NCBI RefSeq assembly: GCF_001988955.1
Contig: NZ_CP014263.1
Coordinates: 1 to 64,000, forward strand
Reading direction: 5' to 3'
DNA from: Spirosoma montaniterrae
Lineage (GTDB): Bacteria > Bacteroidota > Bacteroidia > Cytophagales > Spirosomataceae
DNA: 64,000 bases
Shown: piece by piece, positions 9,504-18,635 of the stretch
Layout of the letters: every line of letters begins with the position of its first letter
Position numbering within the stretch: position 1 is the first letter of the stretch
The notes under the pieces: model-generated
Told to the model about the DNA's origin: nothing
The model's input: only the letters and a program-made list of their open reading frames with translations
Database searches by the model: none
Position numbers and translations under genes: made by a program

Positions 9504-10424
9504 ATGGAATCGACAGACGTATTGATTATTGGCGGCAGCTATGCCGGATTGAGTGCTGCACTGACACTGGCCCGGTCATTACGGCAGGTGCTGGTTATTG
9601 ATGCCGGGCAACCCTGTAATCGGCAAACACCGCATTCGCATAACTTCATCACGCATGATGGAACGCCCCCCGCCCTGATTGCCGACAGGGCGCGGGAGCA
9701 GGTATTGGCGTATCCAACTGTTTCATTTGTTCATGATTTTGCTACCGAAGCCGCCCGAATCAACAGCGGCTTTGTTGTTACGACTCAGAGCGGCAGACAA
9801 TACAAAGCCCGGAAGGTGCTATTGGCAACGGGCGTTGTTGATCAGTTGCCTGTTATTGACGGACTGGCCGAGTGCTGGGGTATTTCGGCACTGCACTGTC
9901 CGTATTGTCATGGCTACGAGGTGGCCGGGCAGCGAATAGGAGTACTTGCCAATGGCGATCTGGCGGTTGAGATGGTGCGGCTGATTCAGCAATGGTCGAA
10001 ACAGGTAACACTGTTTACCAATGGTCCGGCTACGTTCTCGCAAGAGCAAAAAACGCTGTTTCAACAACTAAACGTACCCGTTGCTGAATCGCCTGTGCTG
10101 GCAGTTGTGCATCAAGAGGGTCAGGTGCAGCATCTGCAACTGGCCGATGGTTCTGCACAGGCTGTTGACGCGTTGTTCGTTCGTCCGGTGGTTGCACATC
10201 GAAACCCATTAGCCGAACAACTTGGCTGCGAAAGCAACGATATGAAACTGATTCAGGCAAATGAATTTGGGCAAACCAACGTGCCGGGGCTGTACGTGGC
10301 CGGAGATAATAGTTTCCCTTTGCGGGCCGTGAGCGTAGCAGTTGCCAACGGTATGAAAGCCGGTTCGTTCGTAAACCGCGAACTGATCGAGGAAGATCTA
10401 ATCGAGCGTTTGGGCGCAGACTAA
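9504..10424 (+). CDS. NAD(P)/FAD-dependent oxidoreductase, thioredoxin-reductase-like
   Basis: A 306-residue flavoprotein with an N-terminal FAD-binding motif (IIGGSYAGLSAALTL), a disulfide motif CPYC in HCPYCHGYE near residue 135, a second nucleotide-binding region and the late FAD motif GLYVAGDNSF. The order matches the small thioredoxin-reductase-like family, in which CPYC replaces the CATC of true TrxB. The partner is unknown. It follows the exporter genes by nine bases, so it is probably co-expressed. Its last 27 bases overlap the convergent methyltransferase gene. Confidence 0.88.
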   Translation: MESTDVLIIGGSYAGLSAALTLARSLRQVLVIDAGQPCNRQTPHSHNFITHDGTPPALIADRAREQVLAYPTVSFVHDFATEAARINSGFVVTTQSGRQYKARKVLLATGVVDQLPVIDGLAECWGISALHCPYCHGYEVAGQRIGVLANGDLAVEMVRLIQQWSKQVTLFTNGPATFSQEQKTLFQQLNVPVAESPVLAVVHQEGQVQHLQLADGSAQAVDALFVRPVVAHRNPLAEQLGCESNDMKLIQANEFGQTNVPGLYVAGDNSFPLRAVSVAVANGMKAGSFVNRELIEEDLIERLGAD

Positions 10425-11057
10425 TACCGTTTCCATAGCCAGCGACTTACCGAAAAACGTTTGGGCTGGTTCGGGTTCGACCACAACGCTTGTTACTGTA
10501 AAATCATTGGCAATCAGGAGTTCGGTAGCCTGCTCAGGGTCGTAAAGCGTAAAGCCGAATGCCGTAAAGGGCATTTGTTCCATCAGACTGCGGGGGCGGA
10601 TGCCCAACACAACATGCCCACCCGGCACCAGAACGCGCTGTATTTCGGCCAGTTCAGCGGCTGGGTCTTCCCAGAAATATAACGTGTTGATTGTTAGGAA
10701 TTTAGTAAACGAACCATCGTCGAACGGCAGGGTAGCACCCGACCGAAACACAAATCTAACCTGCCCGCTTTGCACCAAATCGGCGTTTAGCTGGTTGGCT
10801 TGTGCAATCATCACCTCCGAAAAATCGCAGCCAGTGTAGCGCACCGACGGGGCAACGCCGACCAGATCGCGGGCAAACAGACCGTTGCCGGGGCCAAGTT
10901 CAAGAATACGGTCGTTGGGTTGAACGGCCAACTGGCGAATGGCCCGTCGGTAGATTAGTTCGTTGCCAACGTTCATACGCTGACCTACTTCTACGCCGGC
11001 ATCGCCGTGGGGCTGGCGAAGCTGGCTGGCTACGTCGCGGAGTTGTTCTTCGTTCAT
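10398..11057 (-). CDS. Class I SAM-dependent methyltransferase
   Basis: A 219-residue methyltransferase of the UbiE/small-molecule type. Motif I is ILELGPGNGLFARDL (near residue 55), the acidic end of strand 2 is in TGCDFSEVMI, and VLVPGGHVVLGIRP is the post-motif III region. The substrate cannot be predicted. The ATG at 11057 (MNEEQLRDVASQL) is chosen because the reading frame upstream of it overlaps the divergent CobW promoter. It is divergent from the second CobW gene with only 48 bases between the starts. Confidence 0.85.
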   Translation of the reverse strand: MNEEQLRDVASQLRQPHGDAGVEVGQRMNVGNELIYRRAIRQLAVQPNDRILELGPGNGLFARDLVGVAPSVRYTGCDFSEVMIAQANQLNADLVQSGQVRFVFRSGATLPFDDGSFTKFLTINTLYFWEDPAAELAEIQRVLVPGGHVVLGIRPRSLMEQMPFTAFGFTLYDPEQATELLIANDFTVTSVVVEPEPAQTFFGKSLAMETVLVCAQTLD

Positions 11058-11066
11058 AGGGAATGG

Positions 11067-11100
11067 TTGTTTCAGAGACAAACAATATACGCTAATTTCG
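11067..11100 (+). promoter_or_regulatory. Putative promoter of the second CobW gene
   Basis: TTGTTT at 11067-11072 and TAATTTCG at 11093-11100 fit the Bacteroidota promoter with one mismatch in the -7 element. The -33 region lies in an inverted repeat with six outer base pairs (11067-11085, TTGTTT and AAACAA). It lacks the TGCAAC core found at the other zinc-type genes here, so control may differ. Confidence 0.45.
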
Positions 11101-11105
11101 CGCAG

Positions 11106-12227
11106 ATGCACAACAAATCGGAAAACATGCCCAAAGACGTAACCTTGCTGACCGGCTTTCTGGGCGCGGGCAAAACCACCCTGCTCAATGCGCTGATGGC
11201 CGCCCGGCCCCAAACCCGGTTCGCCCTGATTGAAAATGAGTATGGCGAAGAAGGTATCGATGGCGGCTTAGTGATGCGGCCCGACGTAGACGTGGTCGAA
11301 CTGAGCAACGGGTGCCTGTGCTGCTCACTCAACAACGACCTGCTCGACGTGCTGGAAGCGTTCTACGACCGGCGCGACCAGTTTGACGAGCTGATTATTG
11401 AAACTACTGGCATTGCCGACCCTGCCAACGTGGCCGTGCCGTTTCTGATGGTGCCAATGGTACAGCGCGAGTTCACGCTGAAGCGGGTTATTTGCTTGGT
11501 GGATGCCGAATTGGTTGAGGATCAGCTTCGTGACACGGAGGAGGCCATCGGTCAGATTTCGTTCAGCGACGTTATTCTGATTAACAAAACCGACCGGGTT
11601 TCGCCCGAATACCTTGCCACCGTGCAGGAAACGTTACGGGGTCTGAACCCATTTGCTCAAGTGTTTCTCGGACATAAAGACTCCTACCCAATTGACGAGT
11701 TGATGCGTGCAGTGCGCGAAACCGCCGATGCCGGAGCTATCACCAAACTGCGCCCTGTGCAACCCTCGGCTACGCCCGGTCCGTCGCTGTTGCAGGCCGT
11801 TCCAAAAGCCAACTCGCTGGGCGTAATGCCGCACCGGCACCACCACCACAAACACAGCGATATTGTGTCGTTAAGCTTCCGGTTCAGCGAGTCGTTCGAT
11901 ATGACGCAGGTGTACCACCGGCTTACCACATTGTTGCTTTTTCAGGGGCAGGGTATTTACCGGGTCAAAGGCATTATTTACGACGAAACCCGCGCCGAAC
12001 GCTGGATTGTGCAGTCGGTTGGCCGAACCCTGACCATCACCGAAGGAGCCGCGTGGCAACCCGATGAAGAGCGTGTTAGCCGCGTGGTGTTCATTGGAAA
12101 GTTGCTCAAACCGGCGGGTTTCGAGAAGTTGCTGAAGCAGTGTATCCGAAACGCCAAACCCGAACCGTCGGCCTGGAACATCACCAATTCGGCAGCATTG
12201 CAGCCAACCCCGAAACTGCCTTCCTGA
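11106..12227 (+). CDS. CobW/COG0523 family GTPase with histidine-rich segment
   Basis: A 373-residue G3E GTPase, a second member besides the one at 4402. Walker [10 protein letters not shown] is at residues 17-25, the CxCC metal motif GCLCC at 69-73 (C70, C72, C73), ETTGIADP and NKTD follow. A histidine-rich stretch PHRHHHHKHSD at 242-252 joins the GTPase and CobW C-terminal domains, a typical metal-storage or delivery patch. It is shorter than the first copy and lacks the ZigA-type insertion, so it probably serves a different client or metal-load range. An ATG at 11127 is an alternative start. It precedes the TonB receptor operon by 87 bases on the same strand. Confidence 0.9.
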   Translation: MHNKSENMPKDVTLLTGFLGAGKTTLLNALMAARPQTRFALIENEYGEEGIDGGLVMRPDVDVVELSNGCLCCSLNNDLLDVLEAFYDRRDQFDELIIETTGIADPANVAVPFLMVPMVQREFTLKRVICLVDAELVEDQLRDTEEAIGQISFSDVILINKTDRVSPEYLATVQETLRGLNPFAQVFLGHKDSYPIDELMRAVRETADAGAITKLRPVQPSATPGPSLLQAVPKANSLGVMPHRHHHHKHSDIVSLSFRFSESFDMTQVYHRLTTLLLFQGQGIYRVKGIIYDETRAERWIVQSVGRTLTITEGAAWQPDEERVSRVVFIGKLLKPAGFEKLLKQCIRNAKPEPSAWNITNSAALQPTPKLPS

Positions 12228-12282
12228 CGTTTCGTCGATGAAAAAACAAGCCGCAGCATACACCCCGCCAATCTTTTTCCGA

Positions 12283-12305
12283 TATTTGCAACTTAGTTGC
12301 AAATA
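12283..12305. promoter_or_regulatory. 23-bp perfect palindrome, second putative Zur/Fur-type operator
   Basis: The 11-base arms 12283-12293 and 12295-12305 are perfect inverted complements around a central T. The core TGCAACTTAGTTGCA agrees with the 4348-4382 site (common form TGCAACWTWGTTGCA). The left arm overlaps a near-consensus -7 element GATATTTG (12281-12288), so binding should block transcription of the TonB receptor operon. Confidence 0.75.
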
Positions 12306-12314
12306 CACCACTGC

Positions 12315-15023
12315 TTGCGGACACGTTTTCTCTTCGGACTACTCGTTCTCTTCTGCTCCGTTAGCGTAGCCCAGCGCGTAACGGTGACGGGTGTGGTGCG
12401 CGATGCCGCTACGCAACAGCTTTTATCGGGGGTGCTGGTTCAGGCTCCACCTACCGACGAAGCTGCCTATACGGGCGACGAGGGCCGTTTTTCGCTGCAA
12501 CTGACCGCCAACCGCCCCCGTGCTCTGACGTTTACGCTGCTCGGAAAACAACCGCTGACGCTCAACGTTCAACCCACCCGTGATACCACCCTGACGGTGT
12601 TGCTCGAAGACCGCTCGTTTGGCCTGAACGAAGTATCGGTTGTTGCCAAAGAACAACGAATTGGCTCCTCGTCGGTAATCGACAAGTCGGCACTGATTCA
12701 CGTACAGCCCACCAGTTTGGCCGACGTACTCCAGCTCGTACCGGGGCAGTTGGCTACCAACCCGAACCTCGGAGCCGCCCAGCAGGTAACGCTCCGGCAG
12801 GTGCCTACAACCCCCGATGCTACCCGCGCCAACGCGCTCGGAACGGCTGTTATTCAGGATGGTATGCCCGTCTCCAACAACGCCAATCTGCAATCGGTAC
12901 AGACTATTTTGAATGCGGCTCCCGGCAGTTTCGCGCCCTTTTCCAGCGTGGTTGGGCGGGGTGTCGATTTGCGGCAGATGGGGGCCGATAATATCGAGAC
13001 GGTGGAGGTGGTGCGGGGTATTCCGTCGGCCAAATATGGCGATCTGACATCGGGCATGATTATCACCAATTCGCGTGTTGGAGCCACCCGGCCCGAACTG
13101 CGCCTTCGGCTTAACCCGACCCTGCTACAGGCGTCTTTCGTAAGCGGTTTCTGGCTCGATAAGCAGAAAACGCAGACTTTCAATACACATGTAGACGTGC
13201 TACGGTCGCAGGATGACCCCCGCGACCGGGTTAATTCATATAGCCGCCTGACGGGGTTGCTCTCCTGGCGACGGCAGGTGCCCGGCCTGACAACCACAGC
13301 CATTCTGACTGGCTACCGAACTTTAGACGATCAGCGACGAGACCCCAGCGACCAACGCACACAGCGGCAGCGTTTTGCCCGCGAATCGAGTGTAAAAGGC
13401 TCATTCGAGACCCGTTGGCGACCCCGGCAACCCTGGCTGACAAGCCTGCGGGCGATTGTTGGGATCAATTACGTCGATCAGGAAGCGTTTACGCAGGAAC
13501 TGATTACGCGCGATTTGTTTCCGCTCTCAACCGCTCTGCGCGATACAACCATGCGGGGCCGCTACGGCGAAGCTGAATACCTGAGCCGCCTGACGGTTTC
13601 GGGTCGGCCCATCAACACGTACACCAATTGGGAAGCCAATTGGGTGCTGTCGGGCGGGTTAGGAATGACCCACTCAATCATTGCAGGCATGAGCTGGCAA
13701 ATGGATGTGAACCGGGGCGATGGCCGCATATTCGACCCAACGCGCCCACCCCGGCAGAACTACGGCGTAGGCGAACGGCCCCGCTCGTTCCGCGACATCC
13801 CGGCGCTGCATCAGCTTTCGTATTATGTCGAAGATAAACTGTCGGGTTGGATTGGGGCGCGGTCATACACCATTCAGGCTGGGTTTCGCTTCGATAATGT
13901 GCAGCCTACAGGCTTGTTTACCAGTCGGTTGGACTTTGTGCCGTCGCCCCGTATCAACGTGACACTTGAAACGGTGCCAGGGGTGTTTTTGCGTGGTGGC
14001 TACGGGCAGATGGCGAAAGCACCCACGCTCGACGTGCTGTATCCCGGCCCACGCTTCTTCGATTTGGTCAATGTCAATTACTTCGCCAACAACCCTGCCG
14101 AACGGCTACTGCTCATTACAACGCGGGTCATCAACCTCGACGGGCAGATTGTCCGACCGTTCCGCACGCAAAAAGCGGAAATCGGCTTCGATGGGCAGAT
14201 TCAACAGTTTCAGGGTGCCATCACGGCGTTCCGGGAAACCACGACGGGCGCGTTTGGCACCAACCGGCTCGTGCGGCCCTTCGCGCTTGCCCGCTACGGC
14301 ATCACCGCCACGCCCCCCGGCCAGCCGCCCGTGCTGACGCCCCAACCCACCCGTTTTGACACGGTTTTTGTAGGCTACGACCAACCCGTTGCCAACCGCC
14401 GATACGTGAACGAGGGCGTTGAATTCTCGTTGCTCACACCCGAATGGCCGCGCATCCGCACATCGTTTCAACTGAACGGAGCCTGGATTCGCTCCAACTC
14501 GTTCGACGACGGTATTTTGATCGACGCCGACCGGGCTTATGCCACGCAGAACGTGCCGCAACGGGTAGCAATCTACCAGAGTGCCGCCAACCGTACAGCG
14601 TCGTTTTTTAATACCAGCCTGCGCCTGATTCAGCGGATTCCTCGATTGGGTTTGGTGATTTCGGGCCTTTGGCAGGTAATCTGGACCAACACAAACCGCA
14701 GTGAACCGCTCAATCCCTACGCCATTGGGTATATTGACCGGCGCGGACAAACCACGATGCTGACGCCCCAGCAGAGCCAGTCGCCCGAATTTGCCGACCT
14801 GCGCCGGGCTATCGACGTGCGGCTGGAGGTGCCGTTTCAGCCGCCACCGCTGCATCTGTTCAACCTGCGCGTCACGAAAGAATGGGCGAAGGGCTACGGC
14901 TTTTCGTTCTTCGCCAACAACATAACGGGCAATCGTCCGCTTGCGCTTAACCCGCAGTCGGGGGTGTTTGTCCGACGTAACGAGCCGCTGTTTTTTGGAG
15001 CCGAAATCAACCTGAGTTTTTAA
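12315..15023 (+). CDS. TonB-dependent outer-membrane receptor
   Basis: A 902-residue receptor that imports a scarce ligand across the outer membrane with TonB energy. A signal peptide of 20 residues ends in SVAQ, followed by a carboxypeptidase-like beta domain (about 22-105, VTGVVRDAATQQLLSGVLVQ), a plug domain (about 115-235, with the block VEVVRGIPSAKYGD) and the barrel, ending in FGAEINLSF with the terminal phenylalanine expected for barrel insertion. I chose the TTG at 12315 because it gives a compact signal peptide; the TTG at 12297 lies in the operator. The operator and the neighbouring CobW genes suggest zinc or a zinc complex as ligand, but this is inference; no ligand residues can be named. 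Confidence 0.9.
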   Translation: MRTRFLFGLLVLFCSVSVAQRVTVTGVVRDAATQQLLSGVLVQAPPTDEAAYTGDEGRFSLQLTANRPRALTFTLLGKQPLTLNVQPTRDTTLTVLLEDRSFGLNEVSVVAKEQRIGSSSVIDKSALIHVQPTSLADVLQLVPGQLATNPNLGAAQQVTLRQVPTTPDATRANALGTAVIQDGMPVSNNANLQSVQTILNAAPGSFAPFSSVVGRGVDLRQMGADNIETVEVVRGIPSAKYGDLTSGMIITNSRVGATRPELRLRLNPTLLQASFVSGFWLDKQKTQTFNTHVDVLRSQDDPRDRVNSYSRLTGLLSWRRQVPGLTTTAILTGYRTLDDQRRDPSDQRTQRQRFARESSVKGSFETRWRPRQPWLTSLRAIVGINYVDQEAFTQELITRDLFPLSTALRDTTMRGRYGEAEYLSRLTVSGRPINTYTNWEANWVLSGGLGMTHSIIAGMSWQMDVNRGDGRIFDPTRPPRQNYGVGERPRSFRDIPALHQLSYYVEDKLSGWIGARSYTIQAGFRFDNVQPTGLFTSRLDFVPSPRINVTLETVPGVFLRGGYGQMAKAPTLDVLYPGPRFFDLVNVNYFANNPAERLLLITTRVINLDGQIVRPFRTQKAEIGFDGQIQQFQGAITAFRETTTGAFGTNRLVRPFALARYGITATPPGQPPVLTPQPTRFDTVFVGYDQPVANRRYVNEGVEFSLLTPEWPRIRTSFQLNGAWIRSNSFDDGILIDADRAYATQNVPQRVAIYQSAANRTASFFNTSLRLIQRIPRLGLVISGLWQVIWTNTNRSEPLNPYAIGYIDRRGQTTMLTPQQSQSPEFADLRRAIDVRLEVPFQPPPLHLFNLRVTKEWAKGYGFSFFANNITGNRPLALNPQSGVFVRRNEPLFFGAEINLSF

Positions 15024-15037
15024 ACAATTAATTGACT

Positions 15038-16264
15038 ATGAAACGTATAGCAACACTGCTTAGCTTCTTTGCTCTGGTTTTATGCCTCACGGCCTGCAAC
15101 CGCGAAGACCCGATTCCGACCGTCACGGTCAACGTGAACGTAACTTACCCGGCTACGTATAATCAGCCCAACGCAGCGGGTGTACGCGTTACGCTGACCA
15201 ACACCGCCGACGCCAGCAGCACCACCGCCGTAACCGACGGGTCGGGCCGGGCTACTTTTGCCGACGTATTGCCGGGTAACTATAACGTAGCGGCCAGCCG
15301 TTCGTTGACCGAAGCCGAAGCACTCGCACTCACGGGCATTAGTCAGCGCGTAGAACTGAACGCAGCCCGAAATGCCGTTGCCATTCTGGAAACACCGAAT
15401 CCCCTTGCCATCGACCTGCGCCTGTCGGGGTCAACGCTGGGTAGTTTGGTTATCAAAGAGGTGTACTATACCGGCTCGCGCACACCCGCCAACGGCACGT
15501 ATTTCTCCGATCAGTTCGTAGAAATCTATAACAACTCGACCGATACACTTTTCCTGGACGGGCTGTGCATTGCCGATGCCTACGGCGTGTCGGGGCTGAT
15601 TAACCCAACCAACCGGCCTACCGAATTCAGTTCGGGTACGGCAACGCAGGGCATTTTTCAGCAAAACGTATTTGTGAACAGTGTGTGGCGGATTCCCGGC
15701 ACCGGGCGGCAGCGGCCACTGGCACCGGGCCGCAGTATCGTTATCGCGCAGGACGGCGTGAACCACCGGGCCGCCGACCTCAACCCGAGCAGCCCCGTCG
15801 ATTTGTCGGGGGCGGATTGGGAAACGTTTAACGAACGCCCCGACGGGCGCGATGCCGACGCGCCGGGCGTACCGAACCTCGAACGGCTCTATTTTACGGG
15901 CGGTTTCGACTGGCTGCTGCCGGTATTCGGGCCGGGCCTGATTATTTTCCGAACCGATAACGTCGACGCCCTCGAACGCATCGCTATTCCCGGTGCAGCC
16001 GCTACCGTTCAGCCGCGTATCCGGGTGCCGGGCAATTTAGTGATCGACGCGTTTGAAGCTCTTCAAAACGGTAACAGCCGCGATTTCAAGCGGATTCCAA
16101 CCGCTTTAGACGCCGGGTTTGTGTTTGCCGATGATACCTACAACCGGCAAAGCTTCCGCCGAAAGACAGCGACAACCATCGGCGGTCGGCGTGTCTTGCA
16201 GGATAGCAATAACTCAACTAACGACTTCGAGAAAATTGCATCGCCCACACCGAAAGGGTTTTAG
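15038..16264 (+). CDS. DUF4876 lipoprotein
   Basis: A 408-residue lipoprotein with a lipobox LTAC (C20). An N-terminal beta domain like a carboxypeptidase regulatory fold (about 30-125) is followed by the DUF4876 domain, with the block LVIKEVYYTGSRTPANGTYF and the end SFRRKTATTIGGR. DUF4876 proteins occur beside TonB receptors in Bacteroidota and may act as surface or periplasmic partners; the exact role is unknown. It lies 14 bases after the receptor gene. The ATG at 15038 is used rather than a TTG six bases earlier. Confidence 0.85.
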   Translation: MKRIATLLSFFALVLCLTACNREDPIPTVTVNVNVTYPATYNQPNAAGVRVTLTNTADASSTTAVTDGSGRATFADVLPGNYNVAASRSLTEAEALALTGISQRVELNAARNAVAILETPNPLAIDLRLSGSTLGSLVIKEVYYTGSRTPANGTYFSDQFVEIYNNSTDTLFLDGLCIADAYGVSGLINPTNRPTEFSSGTATQGIFQQNVFVNSVWRIPGTGRQRPLAPGRSIVIAQDGVNHRAADLNPSSPVDLSGADWETFNERPDGRDADAPGVPNLERLYFTGGFDWLLPVFGPGLIIFRTDNVDALERIAIPGAAATVQPRIRVPGNLVIDAFEALQNGNSRDFKRIPTALDAGFVFADDTYNRQSFRRKTATTIGGRRVLQDSNNSTNDFEKIASPTPKGF

Positions 16265-16290
16265 GGGGTAATTTTATTAACCTGATAACC

Positions 16291-17802
16291 ATGCGTTTTC
16301 TGCTCGTTCTTCTCCTGACATCGCCCGCACTGGCTCAGCCGACACCTGCCGATAGCCTTCGGCTTGGGCTGGCCGGGCTGGGCAATGCCGTGTGGCTGAC
16401 GGGGCAAAATGCGGCTGGGCTGAATCAGTGGCAGGGATTTGGCTACGGCATCACCCGCCTGTCGGGAGAACACCATACGGGCGACTTCCGCCGACCGCAG
16501 GAACCGCGCCAACGCACGGCTATCGGGCTGCACAGCGAAGGACTGCGAGATGTATCGGGCTGGCGGGTCTATGGCGACTTTGACTACCAAAAGCAACTCG
16601 ATGAACAAATTGGCTTCTCGCACGGCTACGACCCGCTGAATGGCAATCCCTATGTCTGGGCCGATACGCTGGCGGGCCGTTGGGAGCGCGACCACATCCG
16701 GGCGCGGGTAGCAGTGGCGGCTCCCCGGCTGGGCCGCTGGCAGTTGGGCCTGAGCGTACCGTATCACGTTGGACAGGGGTCGCGTTTGCTCGACCCAAAG
16801 CCGTTTTACCGCTTCCGCGATTTAAGCCTACTGCCTTCGGTCTGGCGGCAGGTGTCGGCCCGCTGGGGGTGGGGATTCGTGCTGGGCGGGCAGTTCACGC
16901 AGGAGGAAAACGAAGTCGGTTTTTTTGCGATTGATTTCCCGCTGCTGTACCGGCTGCGGGGCTACGGGTCGTTCAGTCAGTCGCCCATTGTGTCGGCAGA
17001 GCGGTTGGTAAAAGGTACCGTCTGGCAGGGAACGCTGCAAGGTCACTGGCAACGCCAAACCGGCTCCCAAACGGTGTCGTGGCTGGGGCAGGTGGGTGGG
17101 CGAATCCGGCAGGAAACCATTCGTGAGGGCATCGCGGCACCCGAAGCGGGCGGAGTTTTCAACGAAACCGTAGCCGAAGCGTTGCTGGCCCGGCTGCAAA
17201 CCAACGGCTCCGGCGGCCATCGGCTGGCACTGCAAACCCAACTTCGGCAGGGCACCGGCACCGACCCCATTCTGCGTACCGTGAACCCGGCTTACACGCG
17301 CACAACCACCCGGCTTGATGCGTCGCGCTGGCGGCAGTCGGCGGGGCGGTTCAGTCGCGAAACGGCCTGGCTTATGGCCGAAACCTTAGATTACCGCGAT
17401 CAGATTACCCGCACCAACTGGTCGGCCCTGCGGGTATCGGCGCAGGTCGAATGGCTGCGTCGGTGGGAACGTTCCGGGCCGCGTCAGGCCGGGCCGCGTC
17501 AGGCTGATGGGGCTGATGGGCAGGGGTGGTTTGGGCGGCTGGGTGCGGGCGGGCGGTATGTGCCGAGCCGACAATTTCGGGCATTGCGCCCTACGCGTTT
17601 GACTGCGCTGCTGACTCGACCCGATTATGCCGTTCAGGTGGCCGATGGGCTGTTGCTCACGGGCGGGTTTGGCCGCGATTTCCGGCTCAATGCCGTCAAT
17701 AAATTGCTACACCGCGTAGAAGCACGCGCCGAGGGAATGTTAACTCCCAACGCCGGGCAACGCTGGTTAGCAACCCTTTCTTACAGCATTTTATACCTAT
17801 GA
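16291..17802 (+). CDS. DUF6850 outer-membrane beta-barrel protein
   Basis: A 503-residue outer-membrane protein with a 16-residue signal peptide ending in ALAQ. The body alternates amphipathic strands with aromatic belts and ends in WLATLSYSILYL, as in barrels. It matches the DUF6850 barrel type that accompanies DUF4876 proteins. The role in uptake is unknown. Residues about 396-410 contain a short in-frame duplication (GPRQAGPRQA). It overlaps the next gene by four bases (ATGA), a sign of coupled translation. Confidence 0.75.
   Translation: MRFLLVLLLTSPALAQPTPADSLRLGLAGLGNAVWLTGQNAAGLNQWQGFGYGITRLSGEHHTGDFRRPQEPRQRTAIGLHSEGLRDVSGWRVYGDFDYQKQLDEQIGFSHGYDPLNGNPYVWADTLAGRWERDHIRARVAVAAPRLGRWQLGLSVPYHVGQGSRLLDPKPFYRFRDLSLLPSVWRQVSARWGWGFVLGGQFTQEENEVGFFAIDFPLLYRLRGYGSFSQSPIVSAERLVKGTVWQGTLQGHWQRQTGSQTVSWLGQVGGRIRQETIREGIAAPEAGGVFNETVAEALLARLQTNGSGGHRLALQTQLRQGTGTDPILRTVNPAYTRTTTRLDASRWRQSAGRFSRETAWLMAETLDYRDQITRTNWSALRVSAQVEWLRRWERSGPRQAGPRQADGADGQGWFGRLGAGGRYVPSRQFRALRPTRLTALLTRPDYAVQVADGLLLTGGFGRDFRLNAVNKLLHRVEARAEGMLTPNAGQRWLATLSYSILYL
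17476..17505. repeat. Two 15-bp tandem units inside the DUF6850 gene
   Basis: GGGCCGCGTCAGGCC and GGGCCGCGTCAGGCT stand in tandem, followed by two nine-base GATGGGGC-like units. They add GPRQA repeats to the protein and keep the frame, probably in a loop of the barrel. Confidence 0.8.
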
Positions 17803-18635
17803 AACCTCAACTGATACTGGCGGCTCTGCTGCTTTTTCTGAGCGGCTGCACCCGGCCCGCCACAACCCTTCAGCGCACGAAAGCGGCTGATTTCGACCGC
17901 GCTCTGGCCGATTCACTGCTGACACTTGGCTTTGAGAACGAAGCTCTGTACACCCTCATGTCCGACCTGAAACCAATGAGTACGCTCTGCGACATCAGCC
18001 TCCCGCTGGGCCGAACCGATTCGGCGGGTGTTCATGATGCCATCCGACCCGACCAGAAAGCGGCTTATTTAACCAAATTAGCCCGCTGGCAAACCGTGCT
18101 CGACGCCCTCGAAACGCCCGACGTGGGCTTCATTATTCACCCCTTCCGGCAAGATTACGATGGCAAACGTATCATGCAGGTCAGTGCGTATCGCCGGAGC
18201 CGTGTGCAGCGTATGGTGGCTGATAATCAGGCATTTTTTGGTCAATGGGGCTTCGTGCCGAACAGCGAGCCGGAGCTTGTTATGCACACCATCGAATACG
18301 AAAATCAGTTCGACCGGTGGCGGGGGTATGGTTATTTGTTTGGCTACCCGCGCCATGCGGTCGATTTTTTCGTAGAAGCCGGGAAAACCCAGGCTGCGAC
18401 GAAAGGGTTTGTCAAGCGCGATTTCTTCCAGATTCCGGTGGCTTCCGGCAAGACCGGCCATTTCACGTATGCGCTGCCCAAAGGCATGAAACCTACCGAA
18501 ACCGACTCGACGCTGTATCGGCAGGCCGGGCAGGTGCTGGAACGCTACCGCCAACTGCGCCCGAAGTATGTGGGTGCCGATACCAAGCTTCGGGCGTTGG
18601 CTTTGTGGCAGGACTTGCAGAAAACCAAGCCGTAA
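17799..18635 (+). CDS. Lipoprotein of unknown function in the receptor operon
   Basis: A 278-residue lipoprotein with lipobox LSGC (C17). I do not recognise the family. The sequence is aromatic and charged with a central HPFRQDYDG block and a later GYGYLFGYPRHAVDFFVEAG block. Its ATG overlaps the stop of the DUF6850 gene, so it is the last gene of the four-gene TonB receptor operon. The context suggests an outer-membrane or periplasmic helper for the imported ligand; this is inference. Confidence 0.8.
   Translation: MKPQLILAALLLFLSGCTRPATTLQRTKAADFDRALADSLLTLGFENEALYTLMSDLKPMSTLCDISLPLGRTDSAGVHDAIRPDQKAAYLTKLARWQTVLDALETPDVGFIIHPFRQDYDGKRIMQVSAYRRSRVQRMVADNQAFFGQWGFVPNSEPELVMHTIEYENQFDRWRGYGYLFGYPRHAVDFFVEAGKTQAATKGFVKRDFFQIPVASGKTGHFTYALPKGMKPTETDSTLYRQAGQVLERYRQLRPKYVGADTKLRALALWQDLQKTKP

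Noticed and set aside
14106..14855. A 249-residue minus-strand open frame inside the TonB receptor gene
   Set aside because: It is the antisense shadow of a strongly coding frame, has no domain pattern and no start signals. The same holds for other long antisense frames, for example at 2738-3202 and 29245-29796.
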